From an uncultured Candidatus Saccharibacteria bacterium (GTDB taxonomy: Bacteria > Patescibacteriota > Saccharimonadia > Saccharimonadales > Saccharimonadaceae), in assembly GCA_938038145.1 (NCBI GenBank), contig CALHQU010000082.1:1-27398 (forward strand): a stretch of 27,398 bases of DNA, in the 5' to 3' direction. Below, one piece after another: positions 15,115-23,442 of the stretch. A model generated the notes under the pieces. It ran no database searches, was not told the origin of the DNA, and saw nothing but the letters and a program-made list of their open reading frames with translations. Numbering within the stretch: position 1 is the first letter of the stretch; the number at the start of each line of letters is the position of its first letter. The position numbers and the translations under genes are program-made.

Positions 15115-16626
15115 ATGACTAAGAAACACGCTTACATCACTACCGCTATTCCTTACGTAAACGGCTTGCCGCACATTGGGCATGCTATGGATTATATGTT
15201 GGCAGACGTGTGGGCGCGATATTCCAGACAGAACGGGCGTGAAGTTCGTTTTCAAGCTGGCGTAGATGAACATGGTAATAAAATTGCTGCCAAAGCTGCC
15301 AGTCAAAATCAAACCCCTCAAGAATACGTCGATCAAACGCACGTCAATTTTAAGAAGATGATTGCTGAGCTGAATATCTCAGTGACGGACTTTATTCGAA
15401 CGACTGACGCGCATCACGTTGCTGCGGTGCAATATATTTGGCAGAAACTCGTTGAGGCTGGTTACATTTACAAAGGTTCGTATGAAGGCTGGTATTGTCA
15501 GGGGTGCGAAGCTTTCGTTACAGATAAAGAAGCTGCCGATAATAATGGGGTTTGTCCAGATCACCAAACTCCGTATCAGCGCTTGAGTGAGGAAAATTAC
15601 TATTTTAAAACCAGTGCTTTTTCAGACAATATTCGTCAGGCAATTGAGTCAAATAAAATGAGAATCGTGCCTGAATTCCGTAAAAAAGAGTTTTTGGAAT
15701 TGATGAAAGATGGCTTGAAAGATGTGTCGGTTTCTCGTCCACGTAAAAATCTTAGCTGGGGTGTGCCGGTTCCTGGTGATAACAATCAAGTCATGTACGT
15801 CTGGTTGGACGCTTTGAGCAATTACATTACGGTTATCGGTTATCCTGATCGTCCAGAAGAGTGGCAATCTTTTTGGCCGGCTGACGTGCAAGTCATTGGC
15901 AAGGACATTCTCCGTTTCCACGCTGGTATTTGGCCAGCAATGCTCATGGCGCTGGATTTGCCGCTCCCGAAAGTATTGCTTGTTCATGGATTTATTAATT
16001 CTGGCGGAATGAAAATGGCAAAGAGTCTAGGAAATGGTGTTGGTCCAGCTGACATTATTCCAGATTACGGCGCTGAGGCGTTTCGATATTATTTCTTGCG
16101 CCACGTACCAACGCAAGATGACGGCGACTTTACTTGGGAAAAGTTTGAAGCTGCGTATAATGGCGAGCTTGGCAATGATTTGGGCAATTTGGTTCAGCGA
16201 GTCGCTAAAATGGTGCAGAGTTATCAAGCGGGCGTTATTGGCGACGCTCCACAATCAGAGCACGATATGGGACCATATCGTCAAGCGATGGAAAGTTATA
16301 TGTTTGACCAAGCAATGGACGAAATTTGGCTAATTGTTCGTTCTTTGAACCAATATATTGAGCGAGTCCAGCCTTGGCAAGTTGCTAAAAATCGTGATAA
16401 AGATCCAGAAGCAGAGTTGCATTTGAGTGAGATCTTGGCGCACGCTTGTGGCACATTACTGCAAGTATCTGACATGCTTCGTCCATTTATGCCGCAAACT
16501 GCCGAGAAAATTCATGATATGTTTGTTAGTGGTGTCGTGCCGTCAGAATTGACGCCTTTGTTCCCACGCAAATATATTCACACGCCAGATCCACGCGCTC
16601 CGAAAACAGAATCTCAGGTTAAATAG
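15115..16626 (+). CDS. metG: Methionyl-tRNA synthetase
   Basis: Charges tRNA-Met with methionine. Class I enzyme with TTAIPYVNGLPHIGHA (the HIGH motif) near the N-terminus and KMAKSLGN (the KMSKS equivalent). The zinc-knuckle region reads CQGC...CPDH, the CxxC/CxxH form seen in Thermus-type enzymes. Anticodon-binding helices follow (NQYIERVQPWQVAK). It has 503 residues and stops after the anticodon domain, so it lacks the C-terminal dimerisation/tRNA-binding extension found in many bacteria; a compact form is common. The start is fixed by the promoter box 6 bases upstream. It is followed by tatD after 3 bases. Confidence 0.96.
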   Translation: MTKKHAYITTAIPYVNGLPHIGHAMDYMLADVWARYSRQNGREVRFQAGVDEHGNKIAAKAASQNQTPQEYVDQTHVNFKKMIAELNISVTDFIRTTDAHHVAAVQYIWQKLVEAGYIYKGSYEGWYCQGCEAFVTDKEAADNNGVCPDHQTPYQRLSEENYYFKTSAFSDNIRQAIESNKMRIVPEFRKKEFLELMKDGLKDVSVSRPRKNLSWGVPVPGDNNQVMYVWLDALSNYITVIGYPDRPEEWQSFWPADVQVIGKDILRFHAGIWPAMLMALDLPLPKVLLVHGFINSGGMKMAKSLGNGVGPADIIPDYGAEAFRYYFLRHVPTQDDGDFTWEKFEAAYNGELGNDLGNLVQRVAKMVQSYQAGVIGDAPQSEHDMGPYRQAMESYMFDQAMDEIWLIVRSLNQYIERVQPWQVAKNRDKDPEAELHLSEILAHACGTLLQVSDMLRPFMPQTAEKIHDMFVSGVVPSELTPLFPRKYIHTPDPRAPKTESQVK

Positions 16627-16629
16627 TTT

Positions 16630-17448
16630 ATGATTGAGGCTGATAAGAAAAGTGCGACTGAGGGTTTACGTCTGATAGATTCGCATTGTCATTTGCACGA
16701 TACGGAATTTTTTACGGACAATCGCGAGAGGTTTTACAAAGAAACGGTCGAGGCGAATATTGGCATGATTTGTGTCGGTACTGACCAGCGAAGTAGCCGC
16801 CAAGCTGTGGAATTTGCCGCGAATCATAAGTTTACTTGGGCGGCAATTGGCGTTCATCCGCACGATACGAAAGATGGCTGGGGAGATGTCAAAACTTTGC
16901 TGGAGAATAAGACGGAAAATTCTCCGATTGTGGCAATTGGTGAAATTGGGCTTGATTATTATTACAATAACAGTCCGCGGGAAACGCAAATTGAAGGCTT
17001 GGAAACACAACTTCAAATGGCAATAGATTATGATTTGCCGGTAAGTTTTCATGTTCGCGATGGTGCGAAGGATCAGCCGTCAGTTTGGGATGATTTTTGG
17101 CCAATTTTTGACAATTTTCACGGGCTTCGCGGCGTACTACATAGCTTTACGGATACGCGTGATAATTTGGAAAAGGGTTTTTCGCGAAATTTGTACGTTG
17201 GACTTAATGGAATTAGTACATTCACAAAGGATCAATTGCAGAAAGAATTGTTCGCTTCGGTCCCGCTGGAGCGATTATTACTAGAAACTGATGCGCCGTT
17301 CTTGACACCAGCGCCGTTTCGTGGTAATATAAACAAGCCAGAATATGTGAGATTGGTGGCTGAATATTGGGCGAAGCAGCGAAATATTGATTTTGATGTT
17401 TTAAGCCAAGCTACTCTTCACAACACAAAAGAACTTTTTGGCATTTGA
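16630..17448 (+). CDS. tatD: TatD-family metal-dependent hydrolase (DNase)
   Basis: Metal-dependent (beta/alpha)8 hydrolase; family members are 3'-5' exonucleases or DNases. 272 residues. Metal and active-site motifs in order: DSHCHLHD near the N-terminus, AIGEIGLDYY, FHVRDG, LHSFTDT, and LLLETDAPFLTP. The N-terminal extension before IDSHCH (about 18 residues) is slightly longer than usual. It lies 3 bases after metG, the frequent metG-tatD pairing. The TGA overlaps a possible TTG start of the next frame, but that gene more likely starts at 17460. Confidence 0.94.
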   Translation: MIEADKKSATEGLRLIDSHCHLHDTEFFTDNRERFYKETVEANIGMICVGTDQRSSRQAVEFAANHKFTWAAIGVHPHDTKDGWGDVKTLLENKTENSPIVAIGEIGLDYYYNNSPRETQIEGLETQLQMAIDYDLPVSFHVRDGAKDQPSVWDDFWPIFDNFHGLRGVLHSFTDTRDNLEKGFSRNLYVGLNGISTFTKDQLQKELFASVPLERLLLETDAPFLTPAPFRGNINKPEYVRLVAEYWAKQRNIDFDVLSQATLHNTKELFGI

Positions 17449-17459
17449 AAGTGGAGAAA

Positions 17460-17804
17460 ATGAATAGTACGCCGAAATGTGTTACAGAAACACCTGAAAT
17501 TGAAGCTCGCAAAAAAGAAGCTCGCAAAGAACTTGCCGCGATTTTTCCTGACGCCAAGAGGTACGATGATAATTCTGGAGTGAAGCCTAAATTAGGGGAG
17601 GCTGCGGTTGACGGGAAGGATATTAAGAATATTATCAAGGTAAACTCTGCTGACAATGGGGCGGTTGATTTTTGTAATCAAGCACTTGGTAGCTATGAAA
17701 AAAGTCTTGACCACATTAACAACGGTCCGCTTGAAACCGTGCAGACAATTGGTATTTCACTTCAACGCTTACGTGAATACAAAACAGAGAGGAGTTGTAG
17801 GTGA
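17460..17804 (+). CDS. Unknown small soluble protein
   Basis: Not recognised. The ATG at 17460 (114 residues) is chosen because GGAG lies 4 bases upstream; a TTG at 17445 overlapping the tatD stop would add five residues. The protein is hydrophilic. Its first 35 residues or so form a charged helix (EIEARKKEARKELAAIF) and there is a second helical region near the C-terminus (ETVQTIGISLQRLREY). It has no membrane segment or signal peptide. The end overlaps the next gene by GTGA, so the two products are probably made in a fixed ratio and may act together. Confidence 0.75.
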   Translation: MNSTPKCVTETPEIEARKKEARKELAAIFPDAKRYDDNSGVKPKLGEAAVDGKDIKNIIKVNSADNGAVDFCNQALGSYEKSLDHINNGPLETVQTIGISLQRLREYKTERSCR

Positions 17805-18238
17805 CTAAGTTTTTGAAAAAAGTACGAAGTTTGGTTTTTGCTGATGATAGCGACGCGGTGTCTTTATTGAAATTCCGTAAAAAAGATCGTCCATTAAAGA
17901 AATTTACCGAGCGCGAGCTAATCCAATTGGAAAGTGAAATTGGCGCAACAATTTTTGGCGAAAAGCCGGCGTATGTTGCGCGACGAGAATTTTTTAATTT
18001 AGATAAAGATACCTGGATTTGGTATGAAGAAGTTGCTGATGGTAAGGGTGGTCGGCAAGAATTGACGACGCGTTATGAAGTGCAACCAAAAGGAATCTTG
18101 AAGATTCAGCCGAATTATCGTTATAGCTATTTGGAGGGCGACGAGCTTCAGAATTTTGTCTTGGCAACTAAGGAATATTACGAGCGAGTTTCTCGACAAT
18201 TGTATAAGAAAGATCCGCAAACCGGTCAGCCTCTTTGA
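17801..18238 (+). CDS. Unknown conserved-looking 145-aa protein
   Basis: Not assigned to a named family. The GTG at 17801 overlaps the previous stop (GTGA) and has AGAGGAG 7 bases upstream. The sequence looks like one compact alpha/beta domain: a helix (ELIQLESEIGATIFG), then strands with aromatic residues (ARREFFNLDKDTWIWYEEV, then a TTRYEVQPKGILKIQ stretch), and a final helix (LQNFVLATKEYYERVSRQL). The well-patterned strands and lack of low complexity argue that this is a real folded protein. Its TGA stop (18236-18238) is also the start of the TGATATAAT promoter of the next gene. Confidence 0.8.
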   Translation: MTKFLKKVRSLVFADDSDAVSLLKFRKKDRPLKKFTERELIQLESEIGATIFGEKPAYVARREFFNLDKDTWIWYEEVADGKGGRQELTTRYEVQPKGILKIQPNYRYSYLEGDELQNFVLATKEYYERVSRQLYKKDPQTGQPL

Positions 18239-18244
18239 TATAAT
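18236..18244 (+). promoter_or_regulatory. Cysteine desulfurase promoter, leaderless, fused to upstream stop
   Basis: TGATATAAT is an exact extended -10 whose TGA is the stop codon of the preceding gene. Six bases (all A) separate TATAAT from the GTG at 18251. No -35 is apparent. The predicted start falls on the G of GTG, a leaderless mRNA with a GTG initiator. Confidence 0.7.
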
Positions 18245-18250
18245 AAAAAA

Positions 18251-19408
18251 GTGAATAAAGACTATATCTATCTTGATCATGCTGCTGCCACGCCAATGGA
18301 TCCATTGGTGATTGAGGCGATGTTGCCATATTTTTCTGAAAAGTTTTTCAATCCGTCTAGTCCGTACGCTCCGGCAATATTCACAAAGCGTGAATATCAA
18401 GACGCGAAGGCTCGGCTGGCGCGCTGCTTGGGTGTGATGGCTGATGAATTGATAATGACAGCTGGAGCAACTGAGTCTGTCAATTTGGCGTTCAATGCGG
18501 CAAATGGCGTAAGTCTAATTTCGGCAATTGAGCATGATTCGGTGATTAATTCCGCAAAAGCGCGTTCGGAAGTGAAGCTAATTCCGCCAATGAAAAATGG
18601 ACGAATAGACCCGAACACGGTTAAAAAAATGTTAACGCCAGACGTTGGGTTTGTTAGTGTTGCGCTGGTGAATCACGAGCTGGGCTACATCCAGCCAATT
18701 GAAGAAATTGCGGAAATCGTAAAAGCTGAGCGGCTCAGGCGCCAAGAAAACGATGAATCTTTACCGTTGATTTTTCATACAGACGCTTCGCAGGCGGCGG
18801 CTTTAGTTGATGTGAAGATTAAAAGGCTGGGCGTTGATTTATTGACATTATCTGCGGCGAAAGTTTACGGCCCAAAGCAAGTTGGTTTACTGTGGGTGCG
18901 ACCTGGCGTTACGCTGAAAGCTAATATTTTTGGTGGCGGTCAAGAATTGGGGTTGCGCAGCGGAACTGAAAACGTTGCTGGCGTGGTTGGGTTTGCGACT
19001 GCTTTGGAATTGGCACAAAAACGACGTTCTGCTGAAGTGAAGCGACTGCGAAAACTACGAGAAAATTTGGTAAAAGATTTGAGGCAGGCTTTTCCTGAGA
19101 TGTCGATATCATCAGATATGAAAAAAAGTTTGGTGAGTTTTTTGAATATATCATTTTCTGGAATTGATGCTGAAAGATTGGTGTTTTTATTAGAATCTCG
19201 CGGGGTTTTAGTGGCTACGGGGAGTGCTTGCGCGGCTAATTCCGGGACGCGTTCTCATGTACTGGCGAGTGTTGGTCTGAGTGAAGTAGAAATTGACGGA
19301 AGTCTAAGGCTTACCTTAGGTAAGTTGAATAATGATGAGAATATAAAGCGAGCTGGCGAATTTATCATTGAGACTGTGCAAGCGGAAATGAAGAGGACTC
19401 GTCGATGA
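18251..19408 (+). CDS. Cysteine desulfurase (NifS/IscS class)
   Basis: PLP enzyme that moves sulfur from cysteine to a protein persulfide for tRNA thiolation or Fe-S assembly. 385 residues. Motifs: YLDHAAATPMDP, TAGATESVNLAF, EHDSV, HTDASQA (PLP-binding Asp), Lys204 in SAAKVYGPK (PLP Schiff base; the usual SGHK is SAAK), RSGTENV, and the catalytic Cys327 in ATGSACAANS. The start is GTG 18251, set by the promoter box. It overlaps the YdcF-like gene by ATGA, which in turn overlaps mnmA, so its likely sulfur acceptor is MnmA for 2-thiouridine. No IscU-like scaffold is in the window. Confidence 0.93.
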   Translation: MNKDYIYLDHAAATPMDPLVIEAMLPYFSEKFFNPSSPYAPAIFTKREYQDAKARLARCLGVMADELIMTAGATESVNLAFNAANGVSLISAIEHDSVINSAKARSEVKLIPPMKNGRIDPNTVKKMLTPDVGFVSVALVNHELGYIQPIEEIAEIVKAERLRRQENDESLPLIFHTDASQAAALVDVKIKRLGVDLLTLSAAKVYGPKQVGLLWVRPGVTLKANIFGGGQELGLRSGTENVAGVVGFATALELAQKRRSAEVKRLRKLRENLVKDLRQAFPEMSISSDMKKSLVSFLNISFSGIDAERLVFLLESRGVLVATGSACAANSGTRSHVLASVGLSEVEIDGSLRLTLGKLNNDENIKRAGEFIIETVQAEMKRTRR

Positions 19409-20001
19409 TTCATAAACTAGTTGGCTTGATGATTTTTGCTGCTTTGGTGATTTTTGGGCTTAGCGCATATTTGTCGCCGAATGATTTGGGAAAATGCCAA
19501 AGTGTGGGTGAGGGCGATTGCCGTAAGGCCGATGCAATAGTTGTTGTCAGCGGTGGCGATACGAATGCGCGAACCGACGAGGCTATTAAACTGTATAAAG
19601 AAGGTTGGGCACCGTTGATCGTTGTGTCGGGTGCGGCGGCTGATAAAACTGGTCCATCTAACGCTAAGGCTATGTACCAGCGAGCGATTAATAGCGGCGT
19701 TCCTGAGAAAGCTATTGTTATGGACGAATCTTCCGAGACAACCAGACAAAACGCCACCGAGGTGAAGAAAATTGTCGATTCGCGAAAAATTGAAGATGTG
19801 ATTTTGGTGACAAGTGGATACCATATGCGTCGGGCGCAACTCGAATTTTCAGCACAATTTAACGACGTGAAGATTCGAAGTCATCCTGTCGCTTCTGATA
19901 AAAACTGGAGTTCGTGGTGGTGGTTAACGCCGTGGGGCTGGTGGTTGGCAATGGGTGAATTAATGAGAATTGGGCTATTCGCCCTGGGGTTGTCCAGATG
20001 A
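19405..20001 (+). CDS. YdcF/SanA-like (DUF218) membrane protein
   Basis: 198 residues with an N-terminal membrane segment (about 5-22) and a DUF218 domain: ADAIVVVSGG, the conserved ARTDEAIKLYKEG, PLIVVSG, DESSETTRQNA, and ILVTSGYHMRRAQ. A Trp-rich hydrophobic C-terminus (SSWWWLTPWGWWLAMGE) probably touches the membrane again. Family members (SanA, ElyC, YdcF) affect envelope integrity; the reaction is not established. Start and stop overlap both neighbours (ATGA each), so it is translated as part of the desulfurase-mnmA operon although no functional link to tRNA thiolation is obvious. Confidence 0.9.
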   Translation: MIHKLVGLMIFAALVIFGLSAYLSPNDLGKCQSVGEGDCRKADAIVVVSGGDTNARTDEAIKLYKEGWAPLIVVSGAAADKTGPSNAKAMYQRAINSGVPEKAIVMDESSETTRQNATEVKKIVDSRKIEDVILVTSGYHMRRAQLEFSAQFNDVKIRSHPVASDKNWSSWWWLTPWGWWLAMGELMRIGLFALGLSR

Positions 20002-21050
20002 GCAAGAAAGTTTTTGTTGGAATGTCGGGCGGTGTGGATTCCTCCGTGGCCGCAGCACTTTTGGTTGAGCAGGGTTACGATGTAACGGGTGTTTATATGA
20101 AAAACTGGTCTGAAGATCTTCCCGGAATGCATTGTCCGTGGGCGGAAGATGTTGCTGACGCCAAGCGTGTGGCGGTTGGTTTGGGCATTGATTTTCGAGT
20201 TTTTGATTTCCAGAAAGAATATAAGCAAAACGTCGTTGATTATATGATTCGCGAATATCAAGCGGGCCGCACGCCAAACCCAGATATTATGTGTAATCAA
20301 GAAGTGAAGTTTAAGATATTTTTAGAGGCTTCGTTGGCGGCTGGAGCGGATTATATCGCGACAGGGCATTATGCGCGCGTTGCGCATGAATCGTCTTCAT
20401 CAGCCAAATTATTACGCGCTCGTGATGACAATAAAGACCAAACGTATTTCTTATATCGAGTGACTTCGGAAGCTTTATCGAAAACCATATTTCCGCTGGG
20501 CGATTTTACTAAGGCGGAAGTTCGCGAAATGGCAAAAGAGCGCGGTTTGTGGACGGCTAGCAAAAAGGAATCAATGGGAATTTGTTTTATCGGACAAGTT
20601 GGAATTCGTGAATTTTTATCGGAATACGTTAAAACTGCGCCAGGAAATATTATTGATCAGCAGACAGGATCTGTCGTTGGTAAACATGACGGCGCAATTT
20701 TCTATACACTCGGTCAGCGTCATGGGCTGAACGTCGGCGGTGGATTGCCTTATTATGTTGTGGGCAAGGATATGGAGAAAAATGAGGTTTACGTGTCGCG
20801 ATCAATTGACAATGAAAGTTTGTGGCGAAGAGAACTTAGGCTGGCGGATATTCATTGGATTAATCAAGCGCCACATAAAGATAAGAATGTGCAGGTTCGA
20901 CTGCGTCATCGAGGCGCTTTATTTGACGCGAAAATCGACGGGGATATTCTTCAGCTTTCCACCTCAGAGCGTGCTGTTGCTGCGGGTCAATCTGCGGTAA
21001 TATATGACGGCGATGAATGTTTGGGCGGCGGAATCGTGAAAACAGATTGA
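19998..21050 (+). CDS. mnmA: tRNA-specific 2-thiouridylase MnmA
   Basis: Inserts sulfur at C2 of the wobble uridine in tRNAs for Lys, Glu and Gln. 350 residues, normal. Motifs: PP-loop SGGVDSS (10-16), HCPWAEDVADAKRVA, the first catalytic Cys99 in NPDIMCNQEVKF, TGHYARV, the second catalytic Cys196 in KESMGICFIGQ, and YTLGQRHGLNVGGG. Both cysteines needed for the persulfide mechanism are kept. It is coupled to the upstream genes by ATGA and follows a cysteine desulfurase, its expected sulfur donor. The TGA stop is inside the TTGACG -35 of the rpsP promoter. Confidence 0.97.
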   Translation: MSKKVFVGMSGGVDSSVAAALLVEQGYDVTGVYMKNWSEDLPGMHCPWAEDVADAKRVAVGLGIDFRVFDFQKEYKQNVVDYMIREYQAGRTPNPDIMCNQEVKFKIFLEASLAAGADYIATGHYARVAHESSSSAKLLRARDDNKDQTYFLYRVTSEALSKTIFPLGDFTKAEVREMAKERGLWTASKKESMGICFIGQVGIREFLSEYVKTAPGNIIDQQTGSVVGKHDGAIFYTLGQRHGLNVGGGLPYYVVGKDMEKNEVYVSRSIDNESLWRRELRLADIHWINQAPHKDKNVQVRLRHRGALFDAKIDGDILQLSTSERAVAAGQSAVIYDGDECLGGGIVKTD

Positions 21051-21075
21051 CGTTATGGGAAAAATAGTGTAAACT
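21047..21075 (+). promoter_or_regulatory. rpsP promoter
   Basis: TTGACG (21047-21052), 17 bases, TAAACT (21070-21075) is a classical -35/-10 pair. The mnmA stop is within the -35. The predicted start near 21082 gives a leader of about 45 bases with AAAGGAAG before the ATG. This differs from the extended -10, leaderless style used elsewhere in the window. Confidence 0.6.
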
Positions 21076-21126
21076 GTTCTAAAGTAAGGAATAATAAAAC
21101 GTAGAGTTAAAGGAAGAATTAATTTT

Positions 21127-21474
21127 ATGCTAGCAATTCGTTTGCAACGTTTGGGTCGCAAAGGTTATCCAGTATATCGCTTGGCGGTACAAGAAGCACA
21201 TCGTCATCCATCAAGCGGTCGTGTAGTCGCTTATGTAGGTAGCTACAATCCACACATTAAAGAATCAAATATCCAAGTTGAGTTGGCTCAGAAATATTTG
21301 GACAATGGCGCACAGCCAACACCACGCGTAGTTAAATTATTGAAAGAAGCTGGCGTTAAATTGCCAAAGTGGGTTAAGGAAGTCTCAGCTGACAAGCACA
21401 AAGCTATCCGCAATCCAGAAAAGCTTCGCAAGAATCAACCAAAAGAAGAGCCAGCTGAAGAAGTAGCTGAATAA
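21127..21474 (+). CDS. rpsP: 30S ribosomal protein bS16
   Basis: Small-subunit ribosomal protein that stabilises 16S rRNA in the body of the 30S subunit. 115 residues: the conserved core RLQRLGRKGYPVYRLAVQE, the RHPSSGRVVAYVGSYNP stretch, and a Lys/Glu/Pro-rich C-terminal tail (KNQPKEEPAEEVAE) longer than the E. coli protein. ATG 21127 has AAAGGAAG about 10 bases upstream. The usual partners rimM, trmD and rplS are absent; here it is a single-gene unit with its own promoter and terminator. Confidence 0.96.
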   Translation: MLAIRLQRLGRKGYPVYRLAVQEAHRHPSSGRVVAYVGSYNPHIKESNIQVELAQKYLDNGAQPTPRVVKLLKEAGVKLPKWVKEVSADKHKAIRNPEKLRKNQPKEEPAEEVAE

Positions 21475-21502
21475 TCTGTTAAGATTGGCGATTTGACCCA
21501 TA

Positions 21503-21530
21503 AACCCCATCTGTAAGGTGGGGTTATTTT
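21503..21530 (+). terminator. rpsP intrinsic terminator
   Basis: AACCCCA (21503-21509) pairs with TGGGGTT (21519-21525); a further T-G pair leaves a 7-base loop. It is followed by ATTTTAT. It lies 28 bases after the rpsP stop. The alaS extended -10 begins immediately after the T-run. Confidence 0.85.
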
Positions 21531-21531
21531 A

Positions 21532-21540
21532 TGGTATAAT
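21532..21540 (+). promoter_or_regulatory. alaS promoter, predicted leaderless
   Basis: TGGTATAAT is an exact extended -10, 7 bases before the alaS ATG at 21548. The region of the -35 is occupied by the loop of the rpsP terminator and has no good match, so the promoter depends on the extended -10. Confidence 0.7.
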
Positions 21541-21547
21541 AACACTC

Positions 21548-23431
21548 ATGAATGCCCAAAAAATACGTAGTAAATATCTTGAATTTTATAAAAAACAAGG
21601 TCACGCCGTCGTTGAGCGTGCGCCGTTGATTTTAACTAATGACCCGACGACTTTATTTACAGGCGCCGGAATGCAGCCGATGATTCCGTACTTGCTTGGT
21701 GAGACACACCCCGAAGGTAAGAGAATTGCCGATTCTCAAACGTGTTTGCGAGCGCAGGACATCGACGACATTGGCGACAATCGTCATACAACGTTTTTTG
21801 AGATGCTTGGAAACTGGAGTTTGGGCGACTATTTTAAGGAAGAGCAAATTGGCTGGATGTGGACGTTTTTGACCGAGGAAATTGGTCTTGATCCGCAGAG
21901 ATTGTATGTAACGTGTTTTATTGGTGCGCCGGAATATAATATTGAGAAAGATGTTGAAGCGGCTAAGTTATGGCAGAAAAAATTTGCAGAAAAGGGCATT
22001 GATGCAAAAATGGCGGATATCGGCAGTGAAGAGCAGGGAGCGGCGCGTGGTGTAAATCCAGGTGAAAGAATTTTCTTTTATGACGGCAGTAAAAACTGGT
22101 GGAGTCGTAATGGCGGCCCAGAAACTACTCCGGTTGGTGATCCGTGCGGTCCAGATAGTGAGATGTTTTATGAGTTTGATTTCATTGAGCATGATCCAAA
22201 ATTTGGTGAAAATTGTCATCCGAACTGTGATTGTGGTCGATTTATGGAGATTGGCAATAACGTATTTATGGCATATAAAAAAGTTGCTGAGGGGCAATTT
22301 GAGCCACTCGATAAGCCAAATATTGACCATGGATCTGGACTTGAGCGAATCGCGGCTGCAGTAAATAATGATCCTGACGTCTTTAAGATTAGCTTGCTTT
22401 GGCCGATTATTGAAAAGCTGCAAGATCTGAGCGGCAAGGATTACGCTTCACACACCGAAAGTATGCGAGTGATTGCTGACCATTTGAGGGCTGCGACGTT
22501 TATGGCAGTTGATGGGTGTGTGCCAAGTAATAAAGAGCAGGGCTATGTGATGCGTCGTCTGCTTCGTCGGGCAATTCGCTATAGTTTTGACTTGGGGATC
22601 GAGCAGAATTTCCTGCAAGAAGTTGTGCCGACGATTGCTGATTTGTATGAAGCCGATTTTCCAGAGGTGAAGAATAATCGCGACAATATAATTGCTGTCC
22701 TCGTTAAGGAAGAGAAAGCTTTTCGCCAGACTTTGAGAAAAGGTTTGCGACAAATGCAACGCTACATTGACGATGGCTTGACTGGTGAAGAATTGTTCAC
22801 TTTGTACGACACTTTCGGTTTCCCAGTGGAACTCAGTACGGAAGAGGCGTATAAACAAGGAATTAAACTTTCGGACAATTGGCGCGAGGAATTTACCGCG
22901 AAAATGGATGAGCAACGACAGCGCTCTAAGACGGCTCGCAAGGGGCAATTTAGTGGCGGTTTGGAAGGTCATGACTCTATTCATCTGAAATATCACACGG
23001 CGACGCATTTGTTGGGTGCGGCGTTACGTAAGGTTTTGAATGCGCCAGATTTACAGCAGCACGGAAGCAATATTACCGCCGATCGATTGCGCTTTGATTT
23101 TAATCACGACAAATTGACACCAGAAGAAAAACAGGCGGTCGAAGATCAAGTTAATGCTTGGATTGATGAAGATTTGCCAGTTAGTTTTGCTGTTTATCCG
23201 ACAGACGAGGCACTAAATATGGGTGCAATTGGCGCGTTCGGTGAGCGTTACGGTGATGAGGTTAAGGTTTATTCCATTGGCAAGGATGGTAACATTGTTA
23301 GCTTTGAAGTTTGCGGCGGCCCACACGTCGAACACACTGGAGTTTTGTCTGAAGATGGCAAGCGATTCAAAATCACCAAAGAAGAATCTAGTTCGGCTGG
23401 AATTCGTCGAATCAAGGCTGTTTTAAGATAG
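21548..23431 (+). CDS. alaS: Alanyl-tRNA synthetase, short form
   Basis: Charges tRNA-Ala. The ATG at 21548 (MNAQKIRSKYLEFYKK) matches the family N-terminus; the frame's 10 upstream codons overlap the promoter. The class II aminoacylation core is complete (TGAGMQPM, CLRAQDIDDIG, RHTTFFEMLGNWS, and a conserved GSGLERI). The editing domain keeps all four metal ligands: HTATH (His483, His487) and CGGPH (Cys589, His593). The protein ends soon after (ITKEESSSAGIRRIKAV), so at 627 residues it lacks the DHHA1/C-Ala region that brings most bacterial enzymes to about 850-900. Short AlaRS forms occur in CPR genomes and organelles as far as I know. No frameshifted remnant is visible downstream. Confidence 0.95.
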   Translation: MNAQKIRSKYLEFYKKQGHAVVERAPLILTNDPTTLFTGAGMQPMIPYLLGETHPEGKRIADSQTCLRAQDIDDIGDNRHTTFFEMLGNWSLGDYFKEEQIGWMWTFLTEEIGLDPQRLYVTCFIGAPEYNIEKDVEAAKLWQKKFAEKGIDAKMADIGSEEQGAARGVNPGERIFFYDGSKNWWSRNGGPETTPVGDPCGPDSEMFYEFDFIEHDPKFGENCHPNCDCGRFMEIGNNVFMAYKKVAEGQFEPLDKPNIDHGSGLERIAAAVNNDPDVFKISLLWPIIEKLQDLSGKDYASHTESMRVIADHLRAATFMAVDGCVPSNKEQGYVMRRLLRRAIRYSFDLGIEQNFLQEVVPTIADLYEADFPEVKNNRDNIIAVLVKEEKAFRQTLRKGLRQMQRYIDDGLTGEELFTLYDTFGFPVELSTEEAYKQGIKLSDNWREEFTAKMDEQRQRSKTARKGQFSGGLEGHDSIHLKYHTATHLLGAALRKVLNAPDLQQHGSNITADRLRFDFNHDKLTPEEKQAVEDQVNAWIDEDLPVSFAVYPTDEALNMGAIGAFGERYGDEVKVYSIGKDGNIVSFEVCGGPHVEHTGVLSEDGKRFKITKEESSSAGIRRIKAVLR

Positions 23432-23442
23432 ATAATTAACTG

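Noticed and set aside
22448..23008. 186-codon minus-strand open frame opposite alaS
   Set aside because: No initiation signal, no recognisable protein features, and fully inside the conserved alaS coding region.
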